From positions 344,572 through 408,571 of the forward strand of contig NZ_SLZF01000008.1 of assembly GCF_004341515.1 (NCBI RefSeq): a stretch of DNA of 64,000 bases, read 5' to 3'. Within the stretch, counting starts at the first letter, position 1, and every line of letters begins with the position of its first letter. Origin of the DNA: Allobosea sp. BK604 (GTDB taxonomy: Bacteria; Pseudomonadota; Alphaproteobacteria; Rhizobiales; Beijerinckiaceae). Shown here one piece after another: positions 17,214 through 26,879 of the stretch. Position numbers and translations under genes: made by a program. Below the pieces are notes generated by a model. It worked only from the letters and a program-made list of their open reading frames with translations, made no database searches and was not told the DNA's origin.

Positions 17214-18032
17214 ATGGCCTCGTTCACGCAAATCTCCACTGCCCAATTGTCACGGCTCGTCGGCCTGCCCGACGCGCCTCTCCTGGTCGATGTCCGCACG
17301 CCCGAGGATTTTGCGGCCAGCCCCAACCTGTTGCCGGCTTCGGAGCGCCGCGCCCATGGCGATGTCGCCGATTGGGCACGGGCCTATCGCGGCCGGCGCG
17401 TCGTCGTCATCTGCCAGCGCGGCGAGAAGCTCAGCGAAGGCGTCGCCGCCTGGCTGCGCCATGACGGCGCTGCCGCCGAGACGCTGGAGGGCGGCTACGA
17501 GGCCTGGCGGCGCGATGGCGGAGCAATGGTCGCGGCGGGGAAGCTGCCGCCGCGCGATGCGAACGGGCGCACCATCTGGGTGACGCGGGCGCGGCCGAAG
17601 ATCGACCGCATCGCCTGTCCCTGGCTGATCCGACGCTTCGTCGATCCGGAGGCGGTCTTCCTCTATGTTGCGCCGTCCGAGGTCGGCGCGGTCGCCGAGC
17701 GCTTCCAGGCGACGCCCTTCGATATCGACGGCGTGTTCTGGAGCCATCGCGGCGAGCGCTGCAGCTTCGACACGATGATCGAGGAATTCGGCCTGTCCGT
17801 GCCGGCGCTCGAGCGGCTGGCGGAGATCGTGCGCGCGGCCGATTCGGCGCGGCTCGACCTCGTGCCGCAGGCGGCGGGTTTCCTTGCCGCCTCGCTCGGC
17901 CTCTCACGCATGTTCAAGGACGACCTCGAGCAACTCGACGCGGGATTGTTGCTCTACGACGCCTTTTATCGCTGGTGCCGGGATGCGACAGAGGAGACGC
18001 ATAACTGGCCCGCCGGGCCGCAAAAGCTCTGA
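17214..18032 (+). CDS. chrB: Rhodanese-ChrB fusion, chromate resistance protein, 272 aa
   Basis: Residues 5-110 form a rhodanese domain (LLVDVRTPEDF, ICQRGEKLSEG with the candidate active Cys67, LEGGYEAWR). Residues about 115-265 match the ChrB C-terminal domain (TRARPKIDRIACPWLIRRF, EAVFLYV, FDIDGVFWSHRGERCSFDT). The canonical ChrB N-terminal regulatory domain is absent, so this is the rhodanese-type variant and not necessarily the chromate-sensing regulator. Start at 17214 is where rhodanese homology begins; the frame extends upstream without family resemblance. It is followed 11 nt later by chrA. Confidence 0.85.
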   Translation: MASFTQISTAQLSRLVGLPDAPLLVDVRTPEDFAASPNLLPASERRAHGDVADWARAYRGRRVVVICQRGEKLSEGVAAWLRHDGAAAETLEGGYEAWRRDGGAMVAAGKLPPRDANGRTIWVTRARPKIDRIACPWLIRRFVDPEAVFLYVAPSEVGAVAERFQATPFDIDGVFWSHRGERCSFDTMIEEFGLSVPALERLAEIVRAADSARLDLVPQAAGFLAASLGLSRMFKDDLEQLDAGLLLYDAFYRWCRDATEETHNWPAGPQKL

Positions 18033-18043
18033 GGCCCGCGACG

Positions 18044-19435
<1,392 letters not shown>

Positions 19436-19750
19436 TCAGCGGCGCGGCGGCTCGCCGGGCTCGATGATGCGGTATTCGGCGTCGATGACATCGACGCGCT
19501 CGCGGTCCGGCTGCGGCCGGCCGAAAGGATTGCGCGGGTCGATGCCGGCGGCCTTCAGCTTGCTGCGGATGCGCCACGCGGCGAAGGCGCCGACTGCCAG
19601 AACGACAGGGATCAGGATGAGCGCGAGGCTCGCCGCGAGCACGAAGAGCGCGACGCCGACGACCAGGCTTGCCGCCATGGTCAGCCAGGAGGCCCAGCGT
19701 GGCATGGTGCGGCGCGGGCCGGAGAGCTCATAGAGGTTGACGCGGATCAT
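19436..19750 (-). CDS. Small membrane protein of unknown function, 104 aa
   Basis: Starts MIRVNLYELSGPRR; one or two membrane-spanning segments at about 28-62 (WLTMAASLVVGVALFVLA, then ALILIPVVLAVGAFAAW), then a basic stretch and an acidic tail with 'DRERVDVIDAEYRIIEP'. The 'VIDAEYR' tail motif recurs in small alphaproteobacterial membrane proteins of unknown role. The longer upstream frame is rejected because it would read through intergenic repeat DNA. Confidence 0.72.
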   Translation of the reverse strand: MIRVNLYELSGPRRTMPRWASWLTMAASLVVGVALFVLAASLALILIPVVLAVGAFAAWRIRSKLKAAGIDPRNPFGRPQPDRERVDVIDAEYRIIEPGEPPRR

Positions 19751-19840
19751 AAGTCGCTTTCGTCCAATGGTCCTGAACCCATAGATAGGGAGGGAATACG
19801 GCGAAGGCGAGATGTCCAGGCGTCGCGTTCGATCAACCCT

Positions 19841-19879
19841 CATCCCGAGGGGCGCTCGCATAGCACGTCTCGAAGGATG
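19841..19879. repeat. Dispersed hairpin repeat (CATCC...AGGATG type), copy 1
   Basis: CATCC at 19841-19845 pairs with GGATG of AGGATG at 19874-19879, with further complementarity inside (CGAGGGGCGC... region). Of the same general design as the element at 24387-24426, and of a type widespread between rhizobial genes. Confidence 0.6.
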
Positions 19880-19973
19880 GTTCAGGCGACCCGAGCCCCT
19901 CGTGGAACATCCGTTGAGACGCCGCCAAGACGCCGCCAAGACGGCCCCTCGGGGACGAAGGCTCCGTGAGCCG

Positions 19974-21161
19974 CTAGTCCTCGTCGCGCCAATCGTAGAG
20001 CCAGTCGAAACGACTGCGCATGCCGTCGGGGCCGAGGCGTTTGAGCATCAGGTTGCGGGCCCAGCTCAGCGGCGGGCCGAGATGGTAATTGTGGGCGTTG
20101 GCGCGGCTCGCCGCCTGCACGCGGGCGGCACGCGCCTGACGGGCCTTGGCGTAAGCCGCGAGCGCGACCGGCACGGCCGCGCCGCCGCCTTGTCCGACAT
20201 GGGCCGAGAGCTCGCGTGCGAGAACGGCCGCGTCTTCGATCGCGAGCGCGGCGCCCTGGGCGAGGAAGGGCAGGACGGGGTGGGCGGCGTCGCCGAGCAA
20301 GGCGAGGCGACCCTTCGCCATGGCGGCGGGCGGACGGTCGAACAGCGACCAGACCTGCCATGCCGGCGCCGCCCCGACGAGCCCGCGCAGCGCCTGCGAA
20401 GCCTGCCTGGTTTCCTGCTCTGGCAGGCCCGGCTCGCCCTCGCGGCTCCAGCCCTCGCGGGCCTCCCGCGCCGCACGGATCAGGACGAGATTGATCTCGC
20501 GGCCGCCGGCAACCGGATAATGAACGGCATGGTGGCTGGTGCCGAGATGCAGATTGACCTGGCCGACGCCGCTCGGCGCCTCGCGGACCGGGATGAGGGT
20601 GCGCCAGGCCTCGTAACCGGTGAAGCTGGGCGGCGCGCTGTCGCCGCTGAGGTCCCGGACGCGCGACCAGAGCCCGTCGGCGCCAATGAGGGCCAGCGCC
20701 TGCATCGTTTCGGCCTGGCCGGATTCGGAGAGGAAGGTCGCGGTGATCCCGTCCTCATGCTGCTCCACCTCGCGCAGGCCGCGGCCGACGCTGAGGCGGA
20801 TGCCGGGCAGGGAGCGGGCAGCGTCGAGCAGCACGGTATGGAGATCGGTGCGACGCAGGGCGCGGAAGGGCGTGTCGGCATCGCCCGGGCTCATCGGCAT
20901 GGCGACGAGCTCGCGCCCGTCGCGCCAGCGCCTGACGACCAGGCGCTCGGAGCGCACGGCGGAGCGCCTCAGGGGCAGGCGCAGGTCGAGCGCATCGAGC
21001 ACGCGGCCGGCATTGGGCGTGACCTGAATGCCGGCGCCGGTCTCGCCGAAGCCGGTGCGCTTCTCGGCGACCGTGACGGCGAAGCCGCGGCGCGCCAGGG
21101 CGATGGCAGCGGTCAATCCGCCGATGCCGGCGCCTGCGATCAGGATATGGGGAGCCGACAC
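19974..21161 (-). CDS. FAD-dependent aromatic monooxygenase, salicylate/3-hydroxybenzoate hydroxylase type, 395 aa
   Basis: Class A flavoprotein monooxygenase: N-terminal Rossmann motif GAGIGGLTAAIAL at 10-22, the RxDL-type segment RRTDLHTVLLDAA, the DG motif IGADGLWSRVR, and the second FAD motif LLGDAAHPVLPFLAQG in the C-terminal half. Uses NAD(P)H and O2 to hydroxylate an aromatic acid; substrate not deducible. Monocistronic. C-terminus ends 'DWLYDWRDED', common in this subfamily. Confidence 0.9.
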   Translation of the reverse strand: MSAPHILIAGAGIGGLTAAIALARRGFAVTVAEKRTGFGETGAGIQVTPNAGRVLDALDLRLPLRRSAVRSERLVVRRWRDGRELVAMPMSPGDADTPFRALRRTDLHTVLLDAARSLPGIRLSVGRGLREVEQHEDGITATFLSESGQAETMQALALIGADGLWSRVRDLSGDSAPPSFTGYEAWRTLIPVREAPSGVGQVNLHLGTSHHAVHYPVAGGREINLVLIRAAREAREGWSREGEPGLPEQETRQASQALRGLVGAAPAWQVWSLFDRPPAAMAKGRLALLGDAAHPVLPFLAQGAALAIEDAAVLARELSAHVGQGGGAAVPVALAAYAKARQARAARVQAASRANAHNYHLGPPLSWARNLMLKRLGPDGMRSRFDWLYDWRDED

Positions 21162-21198
21162 GAGCTGCTCCCGGCCGAAACCGGCCTGCGGCCTCGGA

Positions 21199-21450
21199 TC
21201 ACGCCGCCTTGGCTGCGTCTTGGTACTCGCATTCAGGCGGCGTGCAGGTGCCGTGTTTCAGCGAGGGCTCGTATTTGAACAGGGTCGAGCAATAGGGGCA
21301 GACGATCTCGTGGTCCGAGCCCATGTCGAGGAAGACATGCGGGTGGTCGAAGGGCGGCTTGGCGCCGATGCACATGAACTCATGGGCGCCGACATGGATG
21401 ACGGCGACACCGGCGTCGTTGTGGAAATGCGGGATGCCCGTATCGGCCAT
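21199..21450 (-). CDS. Zinc-finger (zf-CHCC) domain protein, 83 aa
   Basis: Cys27, His38, Cys51 and Cys54 form the CHCC site (MCIG-10-HVFLD-x-CPYCS). The family is the bacterial counterpart of the mitochondrial complex I accessory subunit NDUFS6 and is widely kept in alphaproteobacteria, probably with a role in respiratory complex I assembly or stability. It lies 37 bases upstream of the FAD monooxygenase gene on the same strand, so the two may share a transcript. Confidence 0.9.
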   Translation of the reverse strand: MADTGIPHFHNDAGVAVIHVGAHEFMCIGAKPPFDHPHVFLDMGSDHEIVCPYCSTLFKYEPSLKHGTCTPPECEYQDAAKAA

Positions 21451-21528
21451 GATCGTATCCTGCGAATGACTGCGCCGGAGGTTTAGCCTGTCGCGGGGCG
21501 GGGCGCCAGTGCGGCATCGCCTCGCGTC

Positions 21529-22485
21529 TCATTGCTGGTCGCGATAGCAGGCGCGGGCGATCGCGCGGGTGCGCTCGGTCTCGGCGCTGTTCAGCCTGTC
21601 GGTCAGCGCCTTGCTCCAGAGATTCTCCTGCTTCAGGCCTTCGACGGCGCAGTCGCAGACATTCGTGCATACCCGCAGCTCCGTGCCGGCATCCGCGCAG
21701 CTGCGCTGGCAGGTCAGCACGAAGCTGCGCTCCTGGGGGGCGCTGACCGGCATGATCTGCAGGGCCAGCATCAGGGTGCCGATGAAGACCGGCTGGTGCA
21801 CGAGATAGACGGCGAGGCTATGGCGCCCGCCCCAAGCGAGGACGCGCGCCGGCAGGATGCGAGCCTGCCAATTCTGCCAGCGTCCGCCCAGGGGCAGCAC
21901 GATCTTGGCCAGGGCCATGCCCGCCAGAACGCAGCCGAACCAGGGGAAGACCGGCACGAAATCGGCGGTGCGGATCGGGACGCGGGCAAGCCCCAGCCAG
22001 AGCAGCCAGTCATGGTCTAGCCAGGGATGAACGACGAAAAACGGCACGGCGAAGACAGCGGCCGCGCTGATGATGACCACAGGCGCCGGCAGCCGCAGGA
22101 AGGGCAGGGCAAGTAGGCTCGCCAGCGCGATCTGATGCAGGATGCCGAAGAAGATGTAGCTGTCCGGCATGGCGAAGCGGGTCGCGAGCGTGACCAGCGC
22201 GGCCGCCCCCGCAACCATGGCGAAGCGGCGGAAATAGGCTCTGCGGTTCAAGCCTTTGCGGGTCGCCAGCACCAGGCTGAAACCGACGATCGTCAGGAAT
22301 GAGCCGGCGATGCAGCGCGCGAACCAGCGCCAGGAGGGATCGACCGGGATATCGGTCTCGATCAAGCCGAAATAGGAGAGGTCATAGGCGAAGTGGAAGA
22401 CGAACATCGCCAGAAGCGCGAGGCCGCGGGCGACGTCGATGAGATCGATGCGGCTGGGGGCGGCGCTGGCGGTCGTCTGGCTCAT
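21529..22485 (-). CDS. DUF1624 heparan-alpha-glucosaminide N-acetyltransferase-like membrane protein with Cys-rich tail, 318 aa
   Basis: About seven hydrophobic helices in residues 15-245, starting RIDLIDVARGLALLAMFVFH with the conserved Asp/Arg and His31, and containing GILHQIALASLLALPFL and HSLAVYLVHQP. This is the DUF1624 acyltransferase-type fold. After the last helix comes an 70-residue soluble tail with six Cys (259, 263, 273, 277, 279, 313) that looks like the small periplasmic Cys-motif domains otherwise found as separate exported proteins. Acyl donor and acceptor unknown. Confidence 0.85.
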   Translation of the reverse strand: MSQTTASAAPSRIDLIDVARGLALLAMFVFHFAYDLSYFGLIETDIPVDPSWRWFARCIAGSFLTIVGFSLVLATRKGLNRRAYFRRFAMVAGAAALVTLATRFAMPDSYIFFGILHQIALASLLALPFLRLPAPVVIISAAAVFAVPFFVVHPWLDHDWLLWLGLARVPIRTADFVPVFPWFGCVLAGMALAKIVLPLGGRWQNWQARILPARVLAWGGRHSLAVYLVHQPVFIGTLMLALQIMPVSAPQERSFVLTCQRSCADAGTELRVCTNVCDCAVEGLKQENLWSKALTDRLNSAETERTRAIARACYRDQQ

Positions 22486-22578
22486 GCCCCCTCATAGGCA
22501 AGCTGCACGCAGGCCGCTACCCAAAGCCGCGTGTCCATGGCAGTTGCTATGCATTCATCGCGAGTCCGGTTGTCCCAG

Positions 22579-23343
22579 ATGCAGAATTTTTCCTCCGACG
22601 GCGTCCAGATCGCCTTCATCGACCTCGAGCCGACCGTCGAGCCGCGCCATGAGACCGTGGTGCTCGTCCACGGCTTCGGCTCCAGCCACATGGTCAACTG
22701 GGTCAATACGCAATGGACGAAGACGCTGACCCATGCCGGCTATCGCACCGTGGCGCTCGACGATCGCGGCCATGGCGAAAGCGAGAAGCTCTATCATCCG
22801 GCCGCCTATTCCTCGCAGATCATGGCCGAGGACGTGCGCCGTCTGATGGACCATCTGCGCATCCCCTCGGCCCATGTCATGGGCTACTCGATGGGCGCGC
22901 GCATCTCGGCGCATCTGGCGCTGGCGCATCCGGAGCGGCTCGATTCGCTCATCCTCGGTGGGCTCGGCATCCACCTGGTCGAGGGCGTCGGCCTGCCGCT
23001 CGGCATCGCCGACGCGATGGAAGCGCCCTCGCTCGACGTACTGACCGACCCGATGCAACGCATGTTCCGCGCCTTTGCCGAGCAGACCAAGAGCGATCTC
23101 ATGGCGCTTGCCGCTTGCATCCGCGGCTCGCGCCAGACCTTGAGCGTCAACCAGGTTGGCAGCATCTCCGTGCCGACCCTGGTCTGCGTCGGCACGAAGG
23201 ATGATGTCGCCGGTTCCGCCTCGGAGCTGGCGGCGCTGATCCCCGGCGCGAAGTCGTTCGATATCGACGGACGCGACCATAACCTCGCAGTCGGCGACAA
23301 GACGCATAAGCAGGCGGTGCTGGACTTCCTCGCGGCGTTGTGA
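22579..23343 (+). CDS. Alpha/beta fold hydrolase, 254 aa
   Basis: Nucleophile elbow MGYSMG with Ser104; HGFGSSHMVNW (31-41) supplies the oxyanion hole; DDRGHGESEK follows; the catalytic His is in 'GRDHNLAVGD' near the C-terminus. This start (MQNFSSDG) is preferred because homologous hydrolases begin with 'M-x-F-x-S-DGV-IA-ID'; two in-frame ATGs upstream (22531, 22546) add only non-conserved residues. Divergent from the DUF1624 gene. Substrate unknown; no C-C hydrolase signature seen. Confidence 0.88.
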   Translation: MQNFSSDGVQIAFIDLEPTVEPRHETVVLVHGFGSSHMVNWVNTQWTKTLTHAGYRTVALDDRGHGESEKLYHPAAYSSQIMAEDVRRLMDHLRIPSAHVMGYSMGARISAHLALAHPERLDSLILGGLGIHLVEGVGLPLGIADAMEAPSLDVLTDPMQRMFRAFAEQTKSDLMALAACIRGSRQTLSVNQVGSISVPTLVCVGTKDDVAGSASELAALIPGAKSFDIDGRDHNLAVGDKTHKQAVLDFLAAL

Positions 23344-23520
23344 GGCGCCGGCCGGATTGCAAATAAGTATTTTCTTCCAATTGACTGCGGCGCACGGCTC
23401 GGATTTTGATTCCGGCCGCTGCGCGTCTGGCTCAGGGCTGCGGCGCTTTCGCGTTTGGCGCCGGCACCCGCCAGCATGCTAGACTGCTTTTCCATCGGAC
23501 AGGGCAACCGGAGAATGATC

Positions 23521-24369
23521 ATGCCGTCAGGCCGCTCCGTCATTGATACGCGCGACCCGGTCACGGGGCTCGATCGGGTCGACCCGGTCTGGGCGCGCCT
23601 GCGCCGCGAGGCCGAGCAGGCGATCGAGACCGAGCCGGCGCTGGCCGGGCTGATGCTCGCCTCGATCCTGAACCAGCCGAGCTTCGAGGCTGCCGTCAGC
23701 CATCGCGTTGCCGCCCGGCTCGCGCATCCGGCGCTTGCCGCCGACCTGATCGAACAGGCCTTCGCCGAGGCGGTCGCGGCCGATCCGGAGATCGGGCTCG
23801 GCTTCCGTGCCGATATCGTCGCCGTGGTCGATCGCGACCCAGCCTGCAACCGGCTGATCGAGCCGCTGCTCTTCTTCAAGGGCTTCCACGCGCTGCAGGG
23901 ACACAGGCTGGCGCATTGGCTGCTGAAGCAGGGCAGGCGCGATTTCGCGCTCTACCTGCAGAGCCGTTCCTCTGAAGTGTTCCAGACCGACATCAACCCG
24001 GCTGCACGTATCGGCAAGGGCATCTTCCTCGACCATGCCACCGGGCTCGTCGTCGGCGAGACGGCCGTGATCGAGGACGATGTCTCGATGCTGCAGGACG
24101 TGACGCTGGGCGGAACCGGCAAAGAGGGCGGCGACCGCCATCCGAAGATCCGCAAGGGCGTCCTGATCGGCGCCGGCGCCAAGGTGCTCGGCAATATCGA
24201 GATCGGCCAATGCGCGCGGATCGCGGCCGGCTCCGTCGTGCTCCAGGCGGTGCCGCGCAACAAGACCGTCGCCGGCGTGCCGGCCAAGGTCGTTGGCGAG
24301 GCCGGCTGCGCCGAGCCGGCGCGCTCGATGGACCAGATCCTGAAAAAGGATTGCGGCGCTTATATTTAG
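23521..24369 (+). CDS. cysE: Serine O-acetyltransferase, 282 aa
   Basis: Transfers acetyl from acetyl-CoA to L-serine, the committed step of cysteine synthesis. N-terminal helical SATase domain (about 15-150), then left-handed beta-helix hexapeptide repeats (LDHATGLVVGETAVIEDDVSM..., LGGTGKEGGDRHPKIRKGV, IGAGAKVLGNIEIG). The catalytic histidines of LDHATG and GDRHPK are present. Start at 23521 is favoured since GGAG is 7 nt before it; an ATG six bases earlier is too close. The C-terminus (MDQILKKDCGAYI) probably docks into cysteine synthase. Confidence 0.95.
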   Translation: MPSGRSVIDTRDPVTGLDRVDPVWARLRREAEQAIETEPALAGLMLASILNQPSFEAAVSHRVAARLAHPALAADLIEQAFAEAVAADPEIGLGFRADIVAVVDRDPACNRLIEPLLFFKGFHALQGHRLAHWLLKQGRRDFALYLQSRSSEVFQTDINPAARIGKGIFLDHATGLVVGETAVIEDDVSMLQDVTLGGTGKEGGDRHPKIRKGVLIGAGAKVLGNIEIGQCARIAAGSVVLQAVPRNKTVAGVPAKVVGEAGCAEPARSMDQILKKDCGAYI

Positions 24370-24386
24370 CTCGTCCGCTCAGTCCG

Positions 24387-24426
24387 CATCCTAGGGAGCC
24401 GCGATCTGCGATCGCTCCTCAGGATG
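24387..24426. repeat. Dispersed hairpin repeat (CATCCT...AGGATG type), copy 2, possible terminator
   Basis: CATCCT (24387-24392) pairs with AGGATG (24421-24426), GGAGC (24395-24399) with GCTCC (24414-24418), and GATC (24403-24406) with GATC (24410-24413). It sits in the gap between converging cysE and LysR genes and can act as terminator for both, although no T-run follows. Confidence 0.65.
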
Positions 24427-25321
24427 AGGGCTGAGAGTTCGCGGATGACCCAAGCCATTCCATAACCGCCGCAACTCGCGGATGGCTTGGGCCATCCGGT
24501 GGTGCCAGCAGCGTCAGCCTGTCGGGCATGGTGAGCCGATATTCGAACGGCGCCGCCAGCCTGCCGGCCTCGAGATGCGGGCCGATCAGGCTCATCCGCC
24601 CCATCAGCACGCCCGCGCCCGCCAGCGCGGCGTCGAGCGCCAGCGCATAGAGCGAGAAGGCTGGTCCGCCGTGCGGGTCGATGGTTTTTGGCGCTCCAGC
24701 GGAGGCGAGCCAACGGGCCCAATCGTCCCGCCAGACGGCATCATGCAAGAGCGTCTCGTTGGCGAGATCGGCGGTGTTCTCCAAACGCCTGGCGATGGCT
24801 GGCGCGCAGACCGGCAGGATCGCGTCGGGGTCGAGTGCTTGCGCTGTAGTGGGGGCGTCTTCGAGATAGAAGAGCGCGAGATCATAGGGCTCGCGCTTGA
24901 GGTCCGGCGGTTGCTCCATCGCGGTGATCGAGACGAGCAGCCCCGGAAAGGCCTGCTGCAGGGCTGGCAGGCGTGGCGACAGCCAGAGCTGGGCGATGCA
25001 GGGCAGCGCTGCGATGGCGAGCGCACGGTTTTCATGCGCGGCGCGCAAGTCCTGAACCGAATGGGCGAGCATGTCGAAGCTGCGCGAGAGCCGCGGCAGT
25101 GCGGCGCGGGCGGCCGGTGTCAGAGCCACGCCCTGCGCCAGCCGATCGAATAGCCTGATGCCGAGCCAGGCTTCCAGTTGCCGGATCTGCTGCGTCACTG
25201 CGCCGGCCGTGACGCCCAACTCCTCGGCCGCCTTGGTGAAGCTCTCGCAGCGCGCTGCCGCCTCGAAGGCCCGAAGTGCATTGAGCGAGGGCAGGCGCGG
25301 GCGCGGCGGGGCGAGCGGCAT
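24419..25321 (-). CDS. LysR-family regulator, GcvA-like, 300 aa
   Basis: HTH at the N-terminus with the GcvA-type opening LPSLNALRAFEAAARCESFTKAAEELG and AGAVTQQIRQLEAWLG. Effector domain from about 95. GcvA regulates glycine cleavage in enterobacteria. Here the regulator is divergent from an SHMT-like gene at 25449, a glycine/serine-type C1 enzyme, so control of that gene is likely. Confidence 0.92.
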   Translation of the reverse strand: MPLAPPRPRLPSLNALRAFEAAARCESFTKAAEELGVTAGAVTQQIRQLEAWLGIRLFDRLAQGVALTPAARAALPRLSRSFDMLAHSVQDLRAAHENRALAIAALPCIAQLWLSPRLPALQQAFPGLLVSITAMEQPPDLKREPYDLALFYLEDAPTTAQALDPDAILPVCAPAIARRLENTADLANETLLHDAVWRDDWARWLASAGAPKTIDPHGGPAFSLYALALDAALAGAGVLMGRMSLIGPHLEAGRLAAPFEYRLTMPDRLTLLAPPDGPSHPRVAAVMEWLGSSANSQPSS

Positions 25322-25448
25322 GAGATTTCCTGACGAGACTTAGATTATCTCAGTCTTGCGGCGACGATAACTCGTTTGCGCTCCCGCCGGCAAATCGCTC
25401 CAATCACGGTGGTTTCGCGGGGCGGCCCGCGATTGCGGGAGAGCATTC

Positions 25449-26771
25449 ATGACGGCTTTGGGCAGGCGCGACTGGGTGCCGGGGGCGAGCGAGGATTACG
25501 TGCTGGAGATCGCCGGCGCGGTGGCCGGCCGGAGCCTCGATGCCACACAGTCGCGGATCGAGGCCCTGATGGCCGAGAATCGCGTCATCCACGAGCGTGA
25601 TTGCGTCAATCTCAACCCGGCCACGAACATCATGAATCCGAAGGCCGAGGCGGCGCTGTCCGCCGGCCTCGGCGCGCGGCCCTCGCTCGGCTATCCCGGC
25701 GACAAATACGAGATGGGGCTGGAGGCGATCGAGCAGATCGAGGTCATCGCCGCCGAACTGGCCGCCGAGGTTTTTGGCGCGAAATATGCTGAGATTCGCG
25801 TGCCGTCGGGGGCGATCGCCAATCTCTACGCCTTCATGGTGGCGGCGAAGCCGGGCGATTGCATCATCGCGCCGCCTGCCGAGATCGGTGGCCATGTCAC
25901 GCATCACGGCGCGGGTGCGGCCGGCCTTTACGGGATCGTCACCCATCCGGCGCCGATCGATCCGGAACGCTACACGGTCGATCTCGACAAGCTCAGGCAG
26001 GATGCGTTGCGCTTGCGGCCCAAGCTGATCAGCATCGGCGGCAGCCTCAACCTGTTTCCGCACCCGATCCGCGAGATCCGCGCCATAGCCGACGAGGTCG
26101 GCGCGCTCGTGCTGTTCGACGCGGCGCATATGTCCGGCATGATCGCCGGCCATGGCTGGCAGCAGCCGCTGGAGGAGGGCGCCCATCTGATGACGATGAG
26201 CACCTATAAGAGCCTTGGCGGGCCGCCTTCTGGACTGATCCTGACCAACGGGGCCGATCTGGCGAAGAAGCTCGACGCCATCGCCTATCCTGGGCTGACC
26301 GCCAATTTCGACGCAGCGAAATCGGCCTCGCTCGCCATCTCGCTGCTCGACTGGAAGCAATATGGCCGCGCCTATGCGCAGGCGATGGCCGAGACGGCCA
26401 AGGCCCTGGGCGAGGCGCTGGTCGAGCGGCAGGTGCCGGTCTTCGCGCGGGAGCGCGGCATCACGACCTCGCATCAACTGGCGATCGAGGCGGCGGCTTT
26501 CGGCGGCGGGCAAGCGGCGGCGAAGGCTCTGAGGCAGGTGAATATCCTGAGCTGCGGCATCGGCCTGCCGCTTCCGGCGGTCGAGGGCGATGTGAACGGC
26601 CTGCGCCTCGGCACACCGGAGATCGTGCGCTTTGGCATGGTGCCATCAGACATGCCGGAACTTGCCGCCTACATCGCCGAGGGGCTGGACGGGGCGCGAC
26701 CGGTCGAGGTCGTGGCGAAGGATGTCACGGCGTTTCGGCAGCGGTTCACGACGCTGCATTTCATGCGGTGA
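25449..26771 (+). CDS. Serine hydroxymethyltransferase-like PLP enzyme, 440 aa
   Basis: Fold-type I PLP enzyme of the SHMT family but divergent from housekeeping GlyA. Landmarks: GYPGDKYEMG (81-90; GlyA has EGYPGxRYYGG), GGHVTH (147-152), DAAHMSGM with Asp224, and the PLP lysine Lys254 in MSTYKSLGGPPSG (GlyA: TTTHKTLRGPRGG). The changed surroundings suggest a modified substrate, for example a 2-methylserine or other beta-hydroxy amino acid aldol reaction. RBS GGGAGAG lies before the ATG. Divergent from its probable regulator. Confidence 0.85.
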   Translation: MTALGRRDWVPGASEDYVLEIAGAVAGRSLDATQSRIEALMAENRVIHERDCVNLNPATNIMNPKAEAALSAGLGARPSLGYPGDKYEMGLEAIEQIEVIAAELAAEVFGAKYAEIRVPSGAIANLYAFMVAAKPGDCIIAPPAEIGGHVTHHGAGAAGLYGIVTHPAPIDPERYTVDLDKLRQDALRLRPKLISIGGSLNLFPHPIREIRAIADEVGALVLFDAAHMSGMIAGHGWQQPLEEGAHLMTMSTYKSLGGPPSGLILTNGADLAKKLDAIAYPGLTANFDAAKSASLAISLLDWKQYGRAYAQAMAETAKALGEALVERQVPVFARERGITTSHQLAIEAAAFGGGQAAAKALRQVNILSCGIGLPLPAVEGDVNGLRLGTPEIVRFGMVPSDMPELAAYIAEGLDGARPVEVVAKDVTAFRQRFTTLHFMR

Positions 26772-26788
26772 CGCACGTCCACTGCGTC

Positions 26789-26868
26789 ATGGTCGCCTTT
26801 ATGGCGACCATCCACGTCTTGAGCACTGCATCAAAGAAGGCGTGGATGGTCGGGACAAGCCCGACCAT
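26789..26868. repeat. Double-hairpin intergenic repeat (ATGGTCGGG...CCCGACCAT)
   Basis: Hairpin 1: ATGGTCGCC (26789-26797) with GGCGACCAT (26803-26811). Hairpin 2: ATGGTCGGG (26846-26854) with CCCGACCAT (26860-26868). The segment GACCATCCACG after hairpin 1 can also pair with CGTGGATGGTC before hairpin 2. This is a very common repeat between genes of rhizobia; here it separates converging genes and may end transcription on both strands. Confidence 0.85.
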
Positions 26869-26879
26869 GACGAGGCGGA

